In this document: positions 39,547-44,833 of the stretch, piece after piece | Layout of the letters: the number at the start of each line of letters is the position of its first letter | Numbering within the stretch: the first letter of the stretch is position 1 | From: Magnolia sinica | Lineage: Eukaryota > Streptophyta > Magnoliopsida > Magnoliales > Magnoliaceae | Length of the DNA: 64,000 nucleotides | NCBI RefSeq assembly: GCF_029962835.1 | Contig: NC_080579.1 | Span: 83,779,959 to 83,843,958 of the forward strand | Direction of reading: 5' to 3' | Made by a program: the position numbers and the translations under genes | The notes under the pieces: model-generated | The model's input: only the letters and a program-made list of their open reading frames with translations | Database searches by the model: none | What the model was told of the DNA's origin: nothing

Positions 39547-39653
39547 CCAGAGAGAAGAGCCTCCAATGGAATAGTGGGTTTTGTCCAGGAACCGACAGTT
39601 CTAGGAGTGAACCGGGTTTTCATGAGAAAACCAGCAGCTCGGCGGAGAAACAT
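4043..39653 (-). CDS. TPR (kinesin-light-chain-like) protein gene, six exons, 3' end beyond left edge
   Basis: Six short exons on the minus strand (39653-39548, 32455-32357, 20892-20699, 20546-20442, 11734-11634, 4121-4043) have splice borders and phases that join into 228 codons without a stop. The product starts with an Arg-rich, acid-free presequence ([15 protein letters not shown]), which suggests a mitochondrial or plastid target. A hydrophobic stretch ([16 protein letters not shown]) sits around residues 57-72. From about residue 135 tandem TPR motifs follow: [47 protein letters not shown]. TPRs of this kind mediate protein-protein contacts; the partner is unknown. No stop codon is present, and the family normally has more TPRs, so the gene must continue left of base 1. 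Introns are 7092, 11464, 152, 8707 and 7512 bp, most of them packed with transposons. Assignment to the TPR family is firm; the cellular role is not. Confidence 0.85.
4406..5284. mobile_element. Non-autonomous hAT-like element, copy 2 (879 bp)
   Basis: It has a perfect 8-bp TSD CATGCACA (4398-4405 and 5285-5292). The left end is TAGTGTTTGAAATATTAG; the right end reversed is CATTGTTCGAAGTATCCC. The interior carries CATC/ATGC-type and (CA)n microsatellites at 4555-4870 and, near the right end, several short tandem blocks with 'gatacattggcgatat'. It is non-coding; the His/Thr- or Cys/Val-rich ORFs are microsatellite translations. Confidence 0.88.
4555..4870. repeat. Compound microsatellite inside hAT-like copy 2
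   Basis: Tracts of (CATC)n and (ATGC)n, with an uninterrupted (CA)n run at 4733-4780, occupy the middle of the element. Confidence 0.9.
5293..5527 (+). pseudogene. LINE zf-RVT/C-terminal fragment, left part of a split LINE
   Basis: The plus strand reads [13 protein letters not shown], a stop, then [13 protein letters not shown]. This matches the segment after the zinc-binding reverse-transcriptase (zf-RVT) domain of plant L1 elements. The Gypsy insertion at 5528 interrupts it and the RNase H part resumes at 10065. It contains stop codons. Confidence 0.65.
5528..6738 (-). repeat. Gypsy 3' LTR (1211 bp)
   Basis: It begins TGATGCAGGACATGG and ends CCCTATCA, near-identical to the right LTR. A polypurine tract (minus-strand GTCGGGGAGAAT) lies at 6739-6750 directly next to it. 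Confidence 0.93.
6934..7623 (-). pseudogene. Gypsy integrase C-terminal domain with proline-rich repeat tail
   Basis: The N-terminal part reads [17 protein letters not shown]...[17 protein letters not shown] followed by NVYEVDLP and DVEDLVTF, the GPF/Y-like C-terminal integrase module of Ty3 elements. It is followed by about nine units of a 12-13-residue repeat ([18 protein letters not shown]) encoded by a 33-39-bp minisatellite at about 6950-7290. The tail is unusual for this family and probably arose by slippage. Confidence 0.8.
6950..7290. repeat. Minisatellite coding for a Pro-rich tail
   Basis: About nine imperfect direct units of 'ggtatgggaggtagaggctgg' type with alternating aaatgagtcggga / gaagatgggtcg spacers. 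It is open in two minus-strand frames. Confidence 0.85.
7620..7982 (-). pseudogene. Gypsy pol deletion junction: RT N-terminus fused to integrase
   Basis: The reading frame starts with [16 protein letters not shown]...RDIEH, the segment just before the Gypsy reverse transcriptase. It jumps at about 7845 directly to [15 protein letters not shown]...[11 protein letters not shown], the distal integrase core region. Reverse transcriptase, RNase H and the catalytic integrase are absent, so the element cannot move on its own. The junction stays in frame, consistent with one clean internal deletion. Confidence 0.8.
7983..8264 (-). pseudogene. Gypsy gag N-terminal remnant
   Basis: From an ATG at 8264 the minus strand reads [12 protein letters not shown], a stop, then [20 protein letters not shown] and [13 protein letters not shown]. 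This coiled-coil-like start is followed by fragments with stops. It runs into the RT remnant at 7982. The rest of gag, including any zinc knuckle, is missing. Confidence 0.5.
8310..8700. repeat. A-rich tandem repeat in Gypsy leader
   Basis: There are more than ten imperfect units of 'aaagtttctaaaaaa' / 'aaattagtttctaaa', 15 to 45 bp apart. They lie between the PBS and the gag start. Confidence 0.75.
8836..8847 (-). promoter_or_regulatory. Primer binding site for initiator tRNA-Met
   Basis: The minus strand reads TGGTATCAGAGC, the classic plant retrotransposon PBS, four bases inside the 5' LTR border at 8852. Confidence 0.92.
8852..10064 (-). repeat. Gypsy 5' LTR (1213 bp)
   Basis: It begins TGATGCAAGACATGG and ends CCCCATCA on the plus strand, and pairs with 5528-6738. 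The ORF-like stretches inside both LTRs are non-coding shadows. Confidence 0.93.
10065..10430 (+). pseudogene. LINE RNase H-like domain, right part of the split LINE
   Basis: The plus strand reads [18 protein letters not shown], then [18 protein letters not shown] and IGCDSTN, the RVT_3-type RNase H of plant LINEs (DGS, E-in-helix and DS motifs). Frameshifts and stops show decay. Removing the Gypsy element joins it to the fragment at 5293-5527. Confidence 0.75.
10428..10970. repeat. Direct tandem duplication of a ~276-bp repeat
   Basis: Unit 1 (10428-10703) and unit 2 (10704-10970) both start 'ttgatNcaggacaattaacc'-like and share 'gctctaaa.gctc.aactgatagagc' and repeated 'ccccaaatccatgggtt' blocks. 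This resembles a repetitive LTR-like family, but no coding region or TSD was established. Confidence 0.65.
11290..11535 (+). mobile_element. LINE 3' untranslated tail with poly(A)
   Basis: A T/G-rich stretch ends in 'tgtatgcttcaagttctg', 'cttaataaaaat' and an A-rich tail at 11508-11533, typical of the 3' end of plant LINEs. It may close the LINE whose RNase H lies at 10065-10430. Confidence 0.5.
11634..11734 (-). CDS. TPR gene exon 5 (TPR motif)
   Basis: This 101-bp exon has a TTACAG acceptor at 11740-11735 and a perfect GTAAGT donor at 11633. It encodes [20 protein letters not shown] followed by [13 protein letters not shown], a canonical TPR of the kinesin-light-chain type. It starts in phase 0 and leaves two bases (CG) that exon 6 completes to Arg. 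Confidence 0.88.
12050..12391 (-). pseudogene. LINE RNase H C-terminal fragment
   Basis: The minus strand encodes [20 protein letters not shown] followed by KEGV, the highly conserved end of the plant LINE RNase H (REAN..AD.LAK.G). Only the domain end and a short downstream tail are recognisable. Confidence 0.65.
12392..13470. other. Intron 4 sequence, nothing recognised
   Basis: No supported gene or element boundaries. The stretch before 13470 may be the 5' part of the following LINE. Confidence 0.35.
13486..14120 (+). pseudogene. LINE apurinic-type endonuclease domain
   Basis: Recognisable motifs in order are [11 protein letters not shown] (catalytic Glu), [36 protein letters not shown] and [11 protein letters not shown] (catalytic SDH). 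Several frameshifts and stops separate the pieces, for example after YGPCIPT. In active L1 elements this domain nicks target DNA for priming. Confidence 0.85.
14270..14710 (+). pseudogene. LINE linker before RT
   Basis: The reading [21 protein letters not shown] followed by NNHIGSL matches the conserved W-x-EGD-N-x-FFH linker between endonuclease and RT. It stops at about 14710, where the RT should begin. Confidence 0.75.
14705..15745 (+). pseudogene. LINE post-RT region and zf-RVT domain
   Basis: The reading opens [20 protein letters not shown] and [15 protein letters not shown], both post-RT signatures. Further on are [20 protein letters not shown] and NICLFC from the zinc-binding zf-RVT domain. 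There are stops and frameshifts throughout. The jump from the linker to this segment shows that the RT was deleted. Confidence 0.8.
15939..16105. mobile_element. Truncated hAT-like element, left end only
   Basis: It starts CAATGTTCCAAATATCGG and continues with cgatatt / aatatcgcc repeats like the other family members. The right TIR and TSD were not found; a LINE tail follows directly. Confidence 0.55.
16120..16385 (+). mobile_element. LINE 3'-end fragment
   Basis: The reading [20 protein letters not shown] followed by [16 protein letters not shown] is the conserved C-terminus of a plant LINE ORF. It ends with 'gggataaggctta' and an (ATG)n-like tail. Confidence 0.75.
16386..17430. other. Intron 4 sequence, mostly unassigned
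   Basis: At 17170-17350 (+) the reading [19 protein letters not shown] weakly resembles a LINE RNase H end. A 50-bp direct duplication ('ccaatatgctctatgagtca') occurs at 17361-17435. Otherwise nothing is recognised. Confidence 0.35.
17440..17970 (-). pseudogene. LINE post-RT fragment
   Basis: The minus strand encodes [20 protein letters not shown] followed by FVALSKLAF, the G.G..I.FW.D.W.G conserved block after the LINE RT. Upstream pieces are frameshifted. Confidence 0.7.
18471..19318. mobile_element. Non-autonomous hAT-like element, copy 3 (848 bp)
   Basis: It has a perfect 8-bp TSD GGTGGAGC (18463-18470 and 19319-19326). The left end is CAATGTTTTAAATATTGC; the right end reversed is CAGTGTTCAAAATATTGG. 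It aligns over its full length with the copy at 1870-2836, sharing blocks such as 'caatatatcttgtatccc' and 'ctccaaacatgaaatcaag'. Confidence 0.9.
19327..20441. other. Intron 4 sequence, no feature seen
   Basis: Apparently unique AT-rich intron DNA between hAT-like copy 3 and exon 4. A poly-A run occurs at 20318-20334. Confidence 0.4.
20442..20546 (-). CDS. TPR gene exon 4 (TPR motif)
   Basis: This 105-bp, phase 0-0 exon has a TTCTAG acceptor and a CTG|GTATTT donor. It encodes [20 protein letters not shown] and ends in SSCNNL. The TPR consensus small residues and the A-x3-Y/F pattern are visible. It joins exon 5 to give [14 protein letters not shown]. Confidence 0.85.
20699..20892 (-). CDS. 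TPR gene exon 3
   Basis: The acceptor is GGTTTTGCAG at 20902-20893. Coding continues from exon 2 ([21 protein letters not shown]) through an acidic linker to GRDLFLK. The only donor that keeps exon 4 in frame is a GC donor (AAA|GCACGT) at 20698. The GT four bases further on (GCAC|GTAACT, exon end 20695) would leave phase 1 and break the TPR in exon 4. A GC-AG intron of 152 bp is therefore proposed. Confidence 0.7.
20893..21600. other. Intron 2 sequence near exon 3, no gene seen
   Basis: Non-coding, with 'gatgggcccac'-type repetitive DNA. The right boundary is where the LINE tail begins. Confidence 0.4.
21700..23004 (-). pseudogene. LINE 3' half (post-RT and zf-RVT)
   Basis: Pieces in order are [19 protein letters not shown] then [22 protein letters not shown] and [18 protein letters not shown]; and [10 protein letters not shown] with [20 protein letters not shown]. 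All are standard for plant L1 elements after the YADD motif. Frameshifts separate them. Confidence 0.8.
23405..24810. repeat. Nine-unit tandem array inside the hAT element
   Basis: The unit is about 155-167 bp and contains 'gttttaatcatgccatatga', 'catagtagaacatgttaatg' and 'gatttggggtgccatttta'. Copies start near 23413, 23572, 23739, 23902, 24059, 24216, 24380, 24548 and 24706. The last units are the most diverged. It is non-coding and lies between the 5' TIR and the transposase start. Confidence 0.92.
24966..27403 (+). pseudogene. hAT family transposase (BED, DUF659, hATC)
   Basis: The probable start is ATG at 24966 (MSGSGQQQ), with a frameshift before [20 protein letters not shown], a BED zinc finger with C-x2-C and H-x4-H pairs. 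After another frameshift near 25440 come [20 protein letters not shown] and [11 protein letters not shown], then [21 protein letters not shown], where a Trp codon has become TGA in the catalytic DUF659 domain. [13 protein letters not shown] and [15 protein letters not shown] follow. After a TGA at 26933 comes the dimerisation domain ([31 protein letters not shown] equivalent). At least two frameshifts and two stops make it inactive. Confidence 0.9.
27404..28043 (+). pseudogene. hAT transposase low-complexity C-terminal extension
   Basis: Acidic and then Tyr/Gly/Ser-rich readings ([32 protein letters not shown]) continue in shifting frames after the hATC domain. This resembles the glycine/tyrosine-rich tails of some plant hAT proteins; function unknown. 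Confidence 0.5.
28735..29150 (-). pseudogene. LINE reverse transcriptase, 5' part with internal duplication
   Basis: The RT block [20 protein letters not shown] appears twice, 38 codons apart, because of a 114-bp tandem duplication (about 28911-29024 and 29025-29138). The frame stays open across it. The FADDTI active-site motif follows near 28840. Confidence 0.8.
29151..29590. other. Possible MITE end and unassigned intron DNA
   Basis: It starts TAGGGGGCCATTTGGCATC, like a Tourist/hAT-type end, with internal inverted 'aagagctta' / 'taagctctt' motifs. The matching right end was not found. It is followed by 'ggtggacctacatgatgaac' repeats. Confidence 0.35.
29595..31760 (+). pseudogene. LINE ORF1-like (nucleic-acid-binding) remnant, split by a MITE
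   Basis: Successive plus-strand readings include the basic, Glu-rich [20 protein letters not shown] and a segment reading [19 protein letters not shown]. Later come [18 protein letters not shown] and, once a MITE is removed, [18 protein letters not shown] with VEVVATD. The last resembles the GIPLHLW...LG..VEVD block of DUF4283-type LINE ORF1 proteins. A 1-bp slip in a TTTT run near 30680 and stops mark it as dead. The family assignment is inferred from this block. Confidence 0.5.
30702..31316. mobile_element. Tourist-like (PIF/Harbinger) MITE, 615 bp
   Basis: The ends are GGGCCCGTTTGG and, reversed from the right, GGGGTCGTTTGG. The 3-bp TSD TTA lies at 30699-30701 and 31317-31319. Subterminal 'atttgaaatcc' blocks are inverted at the two ends. 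Its removal restores a continuous reading of the surrounding LINE ORF1-like remnant. Confidence 0.8.
31761..32356. other. Intron 2 sequence with (GAT)n microsatellite
   Basis: No gene seen. A (GAT/AAT)n microsatellite occupies 32185-32244. Confidence 0.5.
32357..32455 (-). CDS. TPR gene exon 2
   Basis: This 99-bp exon lies between a TTTTGCAG acceptor and a GTAAGT donor at 32356. It is phase 1 at both ends and matches exon 1 and exon 3. It encodes [18 protein letters not shown] and then the start of the hydrophobic segment ([11 protein letters not shown]), which is completed by exon 3. Confidence 0.8.
32456..33332. other. Intron 1 sequence, imperfect local duplication
   Basis: A block of about 130 bp ('tatccactttctagtat', 'ttaaaacg.aacatac') occurs twice, at about 32590-32720 and 32720-32855. 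No gene seen. Confidence 0.4.
33341..34064. mobile_element. Non-autonomous hAT-like element, copy 4 (724 bp)
   Basis: It has a perfect 8-bp TSD ATTGCAAT (33333-33340 and 34065-34072). The left end is CAATGTTTTCAATATCAATC; the right end reversed is TAGTGTTTTCAATATCAATA. It has the best-matched termini of the family in this window. Internal gatatcgcatatatcg and ggtatcatcg motifs. Confidence 0.9.
34073..34917. other. Intron 1 sequence with (AAG)n microsatellite
   Basis: No convincing gene. An (AAG)n tract lies at 34685-34717. A plus-strand reading through it is not supported by any recognisable domain. Confidence 0.4.
36314..36520 (-). pseudogene. Copia reverse transcriptase N-terminal remnant
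   Basis: The reading [40 protein letters not shown] and [18 protein letters not shown] matches the start of the Copia RT domain (RVT_2). The remainder toward 35100 is too decayed to follow. Confidence 0.85.
36839..37330 (-). pseudogene. Copia integrase remnant
   Basis: The reading includes [47 protein letters not shown], matching the region around and after the catalytic Glu of Copia integrases (Q.NG..ER..R.L...AR). The Glu region is degraded. Confidence 0.65.
37909..37920 (-). promoter_or_regulatory. Copia primer binding site (tRNA-iMet)
   Basis: The minus strand reads TGGTATCAGAGT, adjacent to the 5' LTR end at 37921. Confidence 0.9.
38087..38577. other. Intron 1 sequence, nothing recognised
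   Basis: No supported gene. Short ORFs here lack recognisable domains. Confidence 0.35.
38578..39270. mobile_element. Tourist/hAT-type MITE (~693 bp)
   Basis: Inverted termini are GGGGGTTGTTTATATGGTGG and, reversed, GGGGTCATTTGGATGGTGG, followed by matching 'taaatgatt' / 'gtaaatggttta' subterminal repeats. A (CT)n microsatellite lies inside at 38851-38895. The TSD is unclear (TTA only on the right). Confidence 0.65.
39509..39542. repeat. (AG)n microsatellite beside exon 1 donor
   Basis: A pure AG run ends five bases from the exon 1 splice donor at 39547-39546. Confidence 0.9.
39548..39653 (-). CDS. TPR gene exon 1 (start codon, presequence)
   Basis: The ATG is at 39653-39651, just downstream of a 'ctagggttttgca' leader typical of plant 5' UTRs. 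The exon codes for 35 residues beginning [15 protein letters not shown], rich in Arg/Lys and without acidic residues, as in organelle presequences. It ends in phase 1 before a GTAATC donor at 39547. The intron begins with an (AG)n run only a few bases from the donor. No alternative upstream in-frame ATG is needed. Confidence 0.75.
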
Positions 39654-39793
39654 TGCAAAACCCTAGACAGACCGGTGAGTGAGTGAGAGAGAGAGGTGTT
39701 AACTGTTAACGGTGGAAAATGCGGAGGAGGGACGAGACGAGTATGAACTGGAGGGAACGGATTCGATCTGGTCAGGGTAACACCGGGTTCGGT
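39654..39793 (-). promoter_or_regulatory. 5' UTR and proximal promoter region of the TPR gene
   Basis: The 140 bp upstream of the TPR start codon hold a short CT-rich leader (minus strand) and the 'agggttttgca' motif common in plant leaders. No clear TATA box was seen. The region is bounded at 39794 by a long-TIR MITE, so the distal promoter is transposon-derived. Confidence 0.4.
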
Positions 39794-40203
39794 CAGGCCG
39801 TGAAGGTGGGGCCCACTTCGCTGTATGTGTTGTATATCCATGCCGTCCATCCGTCTTGCCAGCTCATTTTTGGAATTATTTCCAAAAATGAAGCAAATCC
39901 AAATATCAGGTGGACCACAACACAAGAAACAGTAATGATTAAACGCCTACCATTAAAAACTTCCTGTGGCCCACCATAATGTTTATTTGCCATTAATAAG
40001 GTACCTGGAAGAAGGGAAAACATAGATATCGTCTTGATCCAGAACTTTACGAATCAATAACAACTGTTTCCTGTGGTGTGGTCCACCTGAGATTTAGATC
40101 CACTTCAATTTGTGGGCCCATGCCCCAAAATAAGCAGGAGAAACGGATGGACGGCACTAATATACAACACATTCATCAAGGTGGGTCTCATGGTCACGGC
40201 CTG
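39794..40203. mobile_element. Long-TIR MITE upstream of the TPR gene
   Basis: The left end contains CAGGCCGTGA and 'tgtgttgtatatccatgcc' / 'gtccatccgt'. The right end is its inverted copy over roughly 55 bp. Long imperfect TIRs suggest a Mutator-type MITE, but no TSD was found. It belongs to the segment repeated at 44834-45399. Confidence 0.6.
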
Positions 40204-40394
40204 GTGGTCGTTAACTGATAGATACTGACTGCCAACTGTAATAGCGCGAGCGCGCCATCTGCACACACGTGTGCTAGGATGAAGTTGCTTGTCGCCGCTT
40301 TCAGAGGAAGAGTATACCAGTGAGCCAGCTAGCCTGTCTAACCCGGCTAATGCGGACTGCATATCCAGGCTGGGCTCCCGCACTAAACTGCTCT
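39813..40394. repeat. Segmental direct repeat, copy A
   Basis: This block, from 'ccacttcgctgtatg' to 'ctgctct', is almost identical to 44834-45399. It includes the long-TIR MITE and 190 bp of adjoining DNA with 'cagctagcctgtctaaccc'. The Copia LTR begins at 40395. Confidence 0.9.
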
Positions 40395-41686
40395 TGTTAC
40401 AAATTATAAAGACTAATATATTTCTGTATAACGTGGAAACCGAAAATTGAAAAATAATCAGAAATCAGGATAGGCTGAAGTATGTTTGAAACGCTGTCCT
40501 TAAAACGTTATTTGTCCCTACTCAAGTAAATTGAGTATGTTGATAGGTTACAAGCAAACAGTTTATAGGATACGACGAGCCTGGTGTGAGTCTGCGTTCA
40601 GCAAACACGAAGGCCCACCAAATGGAACTCAATTACACATTTTCTGGCAGCATTACAGTATAAAAGAAAAATCCCAAAAGAAGAAGAAAAAAACAGAAAA
40701 AGTAGTTTTAACTTCTGCACAAATCAGTTCAAATCTTCAACCACTGGTTCAGTTGAACCTTCCTAGACCACACCGCTGATCTGTTCTTCAAGCTAAGGTT
40801 TAAGCCTTGCTACGTTGCTGGAAACACTAGAATATATGAGTGGAGAGGGACTGACTGTCTCAGTTCGTATGGGTTTGCTAGAGTGAGTTGAGATAGTTTG
40901 AAAACCCATCTAGGTCCTCCTTTTATAGGATATGGTGACTAGGGGGTTATGGTCCAGAGATTTAAATTCCATTAAGCCATTTCTGACTATTGGAAAACTA
41001 GCCGTTTTATGGCCGTTTTCTGACTGTTGTGCATGGGTCATTAAGCTGCTGCATGCTGACTGTTGTGAAACAACAGCTAGCCATTTTCTAGTTGTTGGGC
41101 TATCCATGTAGCAGTTACAGCTGGACCCTACATTAATGACTCAGCTGTTACAGTTTCTGCTGCAACAGCTCTTTTCAGTCCCTCTATTTATACTGAGAGA
41201 TTTCTCTCATAGTCCTTTAGTCTCTCTGCTAACCAGCCACCCGCCATAGCCACTTAATCGCACCGCGACTCGCACACGTCTTGCTCCGGTTCGCTCAAGG
41301 TCGCGAAGGAGCGACACAATGCGGACGTGCGAAGTGCAAAGTACGCCACTAGCGCCTCTACAACCACACTGCCTCACATGCCCATGCCCTCGCACCGAGC
41401 CCGTGACCGAGACCAAGACTGAGAACGAGCTAACCGTGCCCGTGCCCGTGCCCGTGCCCGAGCGCGAGTGTTCCAGTGCGTAAGGTCCATAGTCCACGGA
41501 CTAGGTAGGTAAATATTATAATACTCCACATCCTTCATATAAACCACAGATTCTTCTCTTCCCTTTTCCATGTGGGACTATTCCCAAAAACCCATAAAAA
41601 AGTGTTTTTCAAAACAACTTTAATATATATTATATATTATTTTATTATTGAAATATATTTTATTAAAATCAATATTTTTTGCAACA
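40395..41686 (-). repeat. Copia 3' LTR (~1.29 kb)
   Basis: The minus strand begins TGTTGCAAAAAATATTG at 41686, directly after the purine tract, and ends TGTAACA at 40395. A Gly/Arg-type 'cgtgcccgtgcccg' hexamer tract lies at 41437-41462. The left border is inferred from TG...CA and from the end of the segmental repeat. Confidence 0.75.
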
Positions 41687-42305
41687 ATTCCCCACTTGAT
41701 TTTATAAAAATATTTTTTTGGTTAAACAATACTGCCAAATATAATCAACTTATATGCATAAAGAAATATATCTTTCAACTTTAATCTTTCCTTAGTGTAA
41801 GAATCTCAAAACTCTGTCGAAATGACTGCTAGCCGCAGCTTTGAACCAGTTATTCCTAGATAACAGAATTGAAAATACTACACACATATTCACTCTGTGT
41901 TTGTTAGAGTTCCCACAATCTCGCTCACCATAATTAATGGTCATGTGCTTATCCCAATTCGTGAACGATCCCAAGAGAAAACTCCTAACTCTCATGAGAG
42001 ACGGCACCATCTCTACGTTCATATAGGTGAAATCCTTCCAGTGTCTCTGTTACTATAAGATACTTGTCCTTATAAACTGGATTTCATTAAGAGTTCTAAG
42101 ACTCAACCCTATATTGTAACGCTCAGCACTTATCTATTATGGATGAAGTTTTATAATTTTGTGCTGAAGACTTTCTACATATCAGTGACTTGTTCTTACC
42201 CATTAAATCCAAAATTAAAGATTTTCTAACTTTATGTTGGGTTACCATCACCGGTGGAACTTTGGTTGAAGAGTTTCAACCTCATCCCTCTAGATGTAGC
42301 ATTTA

Positions 42306-42500
42306 CTACATCTCTCGGTAGAGTTTAGTGAAAGAATCTGTCAGGTTATTGTTTGATTTCACATAAGAAATAGCAATGATTTCATCTTGAATCAATTGTC
42401 TGACATAATCATGTCGAAGACTAATATGTCTAGACTTACTATTATAAGTGCCGCTATGGGATCTAGCTAATGTGGCTTCACTATCACAATGTAGTGACAC
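42306..42500 (-). pseudogene. Copia RNase H C-terminal part
   Basis: The reading LHCDSEATLARSHSGTYNSK, SRHISLRHDYVRQLI and NNNLTDSFTKLYREM is the typical end of Copia polyproteins (K.RHI..R.H..R, ..N.AD..TK). It ends next to the polyprotein stop. Confidence 0.88.
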
Positions 42501-42815
42501 AGCCGATATAGGCTTTATACAGAAAAGAATTTCTAATAGAAGATCCCTTAGTCACTCAGTCTCTTTGCCTGTTGCAGCCAGGGCTATAAATTCAGACTCC
42601 ATAGTCGAATGCGTTATGCAAGTCTGTTTCTTGGATCCCCAAGATACAGCTGCACCTCCTAGGGTGAATACCCACCCTGTAGTAGACTTGTTGTCCTCTG
42701 CACTCGATATCTAGTTCGCATCAGTATATCCTTCCAATACGGTAGGAGACTCTGAATAAAATAGTCTTAAATCTTTGGTTGTTTTTAAGTAACCAAGGAC
42801 TCTACTTATTGCATT

Positions 42816-43560
42816 CTAGTGTTCAGTACCGGGGTTACTAATAAACCTACTAAGTTTACTCACAGCATACGCGATATCAGGTCTAGTGCATTGCATAGCA
42901 TACATTAGACTCCCTATAGCACTCGCATATTCCAGTTGTGCAACTGTTCTTCCAGTATTTTCTTTTAGCTTGATACTTGGATCAAATGAGATTTTTGTTT
43001 CCTTTATATTTAGATGGTTAAACTTGTTTAGTATCTTCTCAATATAATGAGATTGACACAAAGCATAACCCCCACAATGTTTTTTAACTTTGATACCAAG
43101 AATGGTATCAACTTGTCCAAGATCCATCATTTTAAATACGGAAGATAGAAACCTCTTTGTTTCAGTCACACCTTCCACTTTATTACTTATTATTAACATA
43201 TCATAAACATACAAACAAATAATAACGATGTAACTACCATCTACTTTAAAATATATTCATTTGTCAGCTACATTATGCATGAAACCATAGATAGTATTTT
43301 AGAATTAAACTTCTCATGCCACTGTTTTGGTGCTTGTTTTAATCCATACAAAGATTTGACTAATCTACATACTTTGTTTTCATTTCTTGGTAAAACGAAT
43401 CCTTTAGGTTGTTCCATAAATACCTCCTCGTTGAGGTCACCATTCAGGAATGCGGTTTTTACATTCATTTGGTAGATGTGAAGATGATGTATGGAAGCTA
43501 GCGCAGATAATATCCTAATGGATGTTATCATAGCTACAGGAGAGTATGTGTCAAAGTAAT
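42816..43560 (-). pseudogene. Copia reverse transcriptase with altered active site
   Basis: Motifs include MNVKTAFLNGDLNEEVFMEQ and CRLVKSLYGLKQAPKQWHEK (43531-43340). After a frameshift come LGQVDTILGIKV and CQSHYIEKILNKF. The active-site YVDD box reads YVYD (YVYDMLII at ~43214), so one catalytic Asp is lost. C-terminal LMYAMQCTRPDIAYAVSKLS is present. Confidence 0.88.
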
Positions 43561-44023
43561 CTGTCCCTTATTTTTTGTCTAAAACCTTTGGCTACTAGTC
43601 GAGCTTTAAAGGTTTGGATAGTCCCATCAGTGTGATATTTCTTCCGAAATACTCACTTACAACTTATGGGTCTAGAACCCGGAGGTAAGTTAACTAGTTC
43701 TCATGTTTGATTTGATAATATAAATTTCATTTCATTGTTTATAGCTTCTTTCCGGAAAGCTGAGTCTCTAGAAGATATGGCCTCTTTATATGTTTTAGGA
43801 TCATCTTCTATAATCATTACTATAAGTATTTTTCTTATAACATTTTCTCTATCTCCTTATACAAGATGAAAAATGATGCGTTGTGAGTCTATATAGTCAT
43901 CTCCTAGACTCTTCTCTATTTTTGTCTTTTGACTCCTACGAGGTTCAATAGGAGCTTCCACTATCTGTGGAGCTGTACTATCTGGTTCTCTATTAAGAGT
44001 TTGGATTTCATTATCCTTTGACT

Positions 44024-44830
44024 CTAAGGATAGTGAGTTTCAAAGAATTCAACGTCTATTGATTCTATTATTGAATTAGACTCCATGTTTAGAATTCTAT
44101 AAGCTTTACTATTTTGTGCATACCCTACAAAGGTGCACTTAATAGCTCTTTGTCCTAACTTAGTTCTTTTTGGATCAAGGGTTCTGCAATATGCAAGACA
44201 CCCCCAAACTTTTAGATACCCTAGGTTAAGTTTTCTACCTCTCCATGTTTCATATGGAGATATTTTATATTTTTTAGACGGAATTTTATTTGTTATATGG
44301 CATGCTGCAAACAGTGCCTCACCCCATAGACTAAGTGGCAATTTTGCTCTTATCAGCATTGAGTTGACCATCTCTACTAACGTTCTATTTTTCCTTTCAG
44401 CTATTCCATTTCGTTGAGGTGTGTATGGTGCTATATATTGATGTATCAGTTCATGTTCTTTACAGAAATTATCGAACTCATTGGAGAAGTATTCTCCTCC
44501 TCTATCGCTACGGAGAATTTTTATCTTCTTATCCAATTGATTCTCTACTTCTGTTTTATATATTTTAAACATGTTAAATGCTTCATCTTTGCTCTTTAAT
44601 AGATAAGCATACACATATCTAGAGCAATCATCTATAAAGTTTATGAAGTACCGTTTACCTCCACGAGTAAGAATGTCGTTTAACTCACAGATATCACTGT
44701 GCACAAGATCCAATACTTGAGACGATCTTTCAACACTTGGAAAATGTTTCTTCGTCATTTTAGATCTTATGCACACTTCACATTTATCGGTTTCATTATT
44801 TATGTATGAGATTAAACCATTATTAGCTAT
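44024..44830 (-). pseudogene. Copia integrase (DDE core) with gag-pre-integrase end
   Basis: A 250-codon open stretch begins after CEVCIRSKMTKKHFPSVERS, the Zn-binding CxxC of the gag-pre-integrase. Catalytic residues are intact: Asp in VHSDIC, Asp in LRSDRGGEY and Glu in NGIAERKNRT, with 35 residues between the second Asp and the Glu. The reading continues to FVGYAQNSKAYRILN. It is open but cut off at its N-terminal side by the junction with repeat copy B. Confidence 0.9.
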
Positions 44831-44833
44831 GAA

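Larger units (their letters stand above)
40395..44833 (-). mobile_element. Truncated Copia retrotransposon (3' LTR to gag-pre-integrase)
   Basis: A 3' LTR of about 1.29 kb (40395-41686; minus-strand TGTTGCA...TGTAACA) adjoins a purine tract AAGTGGGGAAT at 41687-41700. Upstream on the minus strand come RNase H (42306-42500), RT (42816-43560) and integrase (44024-44830). The element stops abruptly in the gag-pre-integrase region at 44833; gag, protease and the 5' LTR are missing. Confidence 0.85.
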
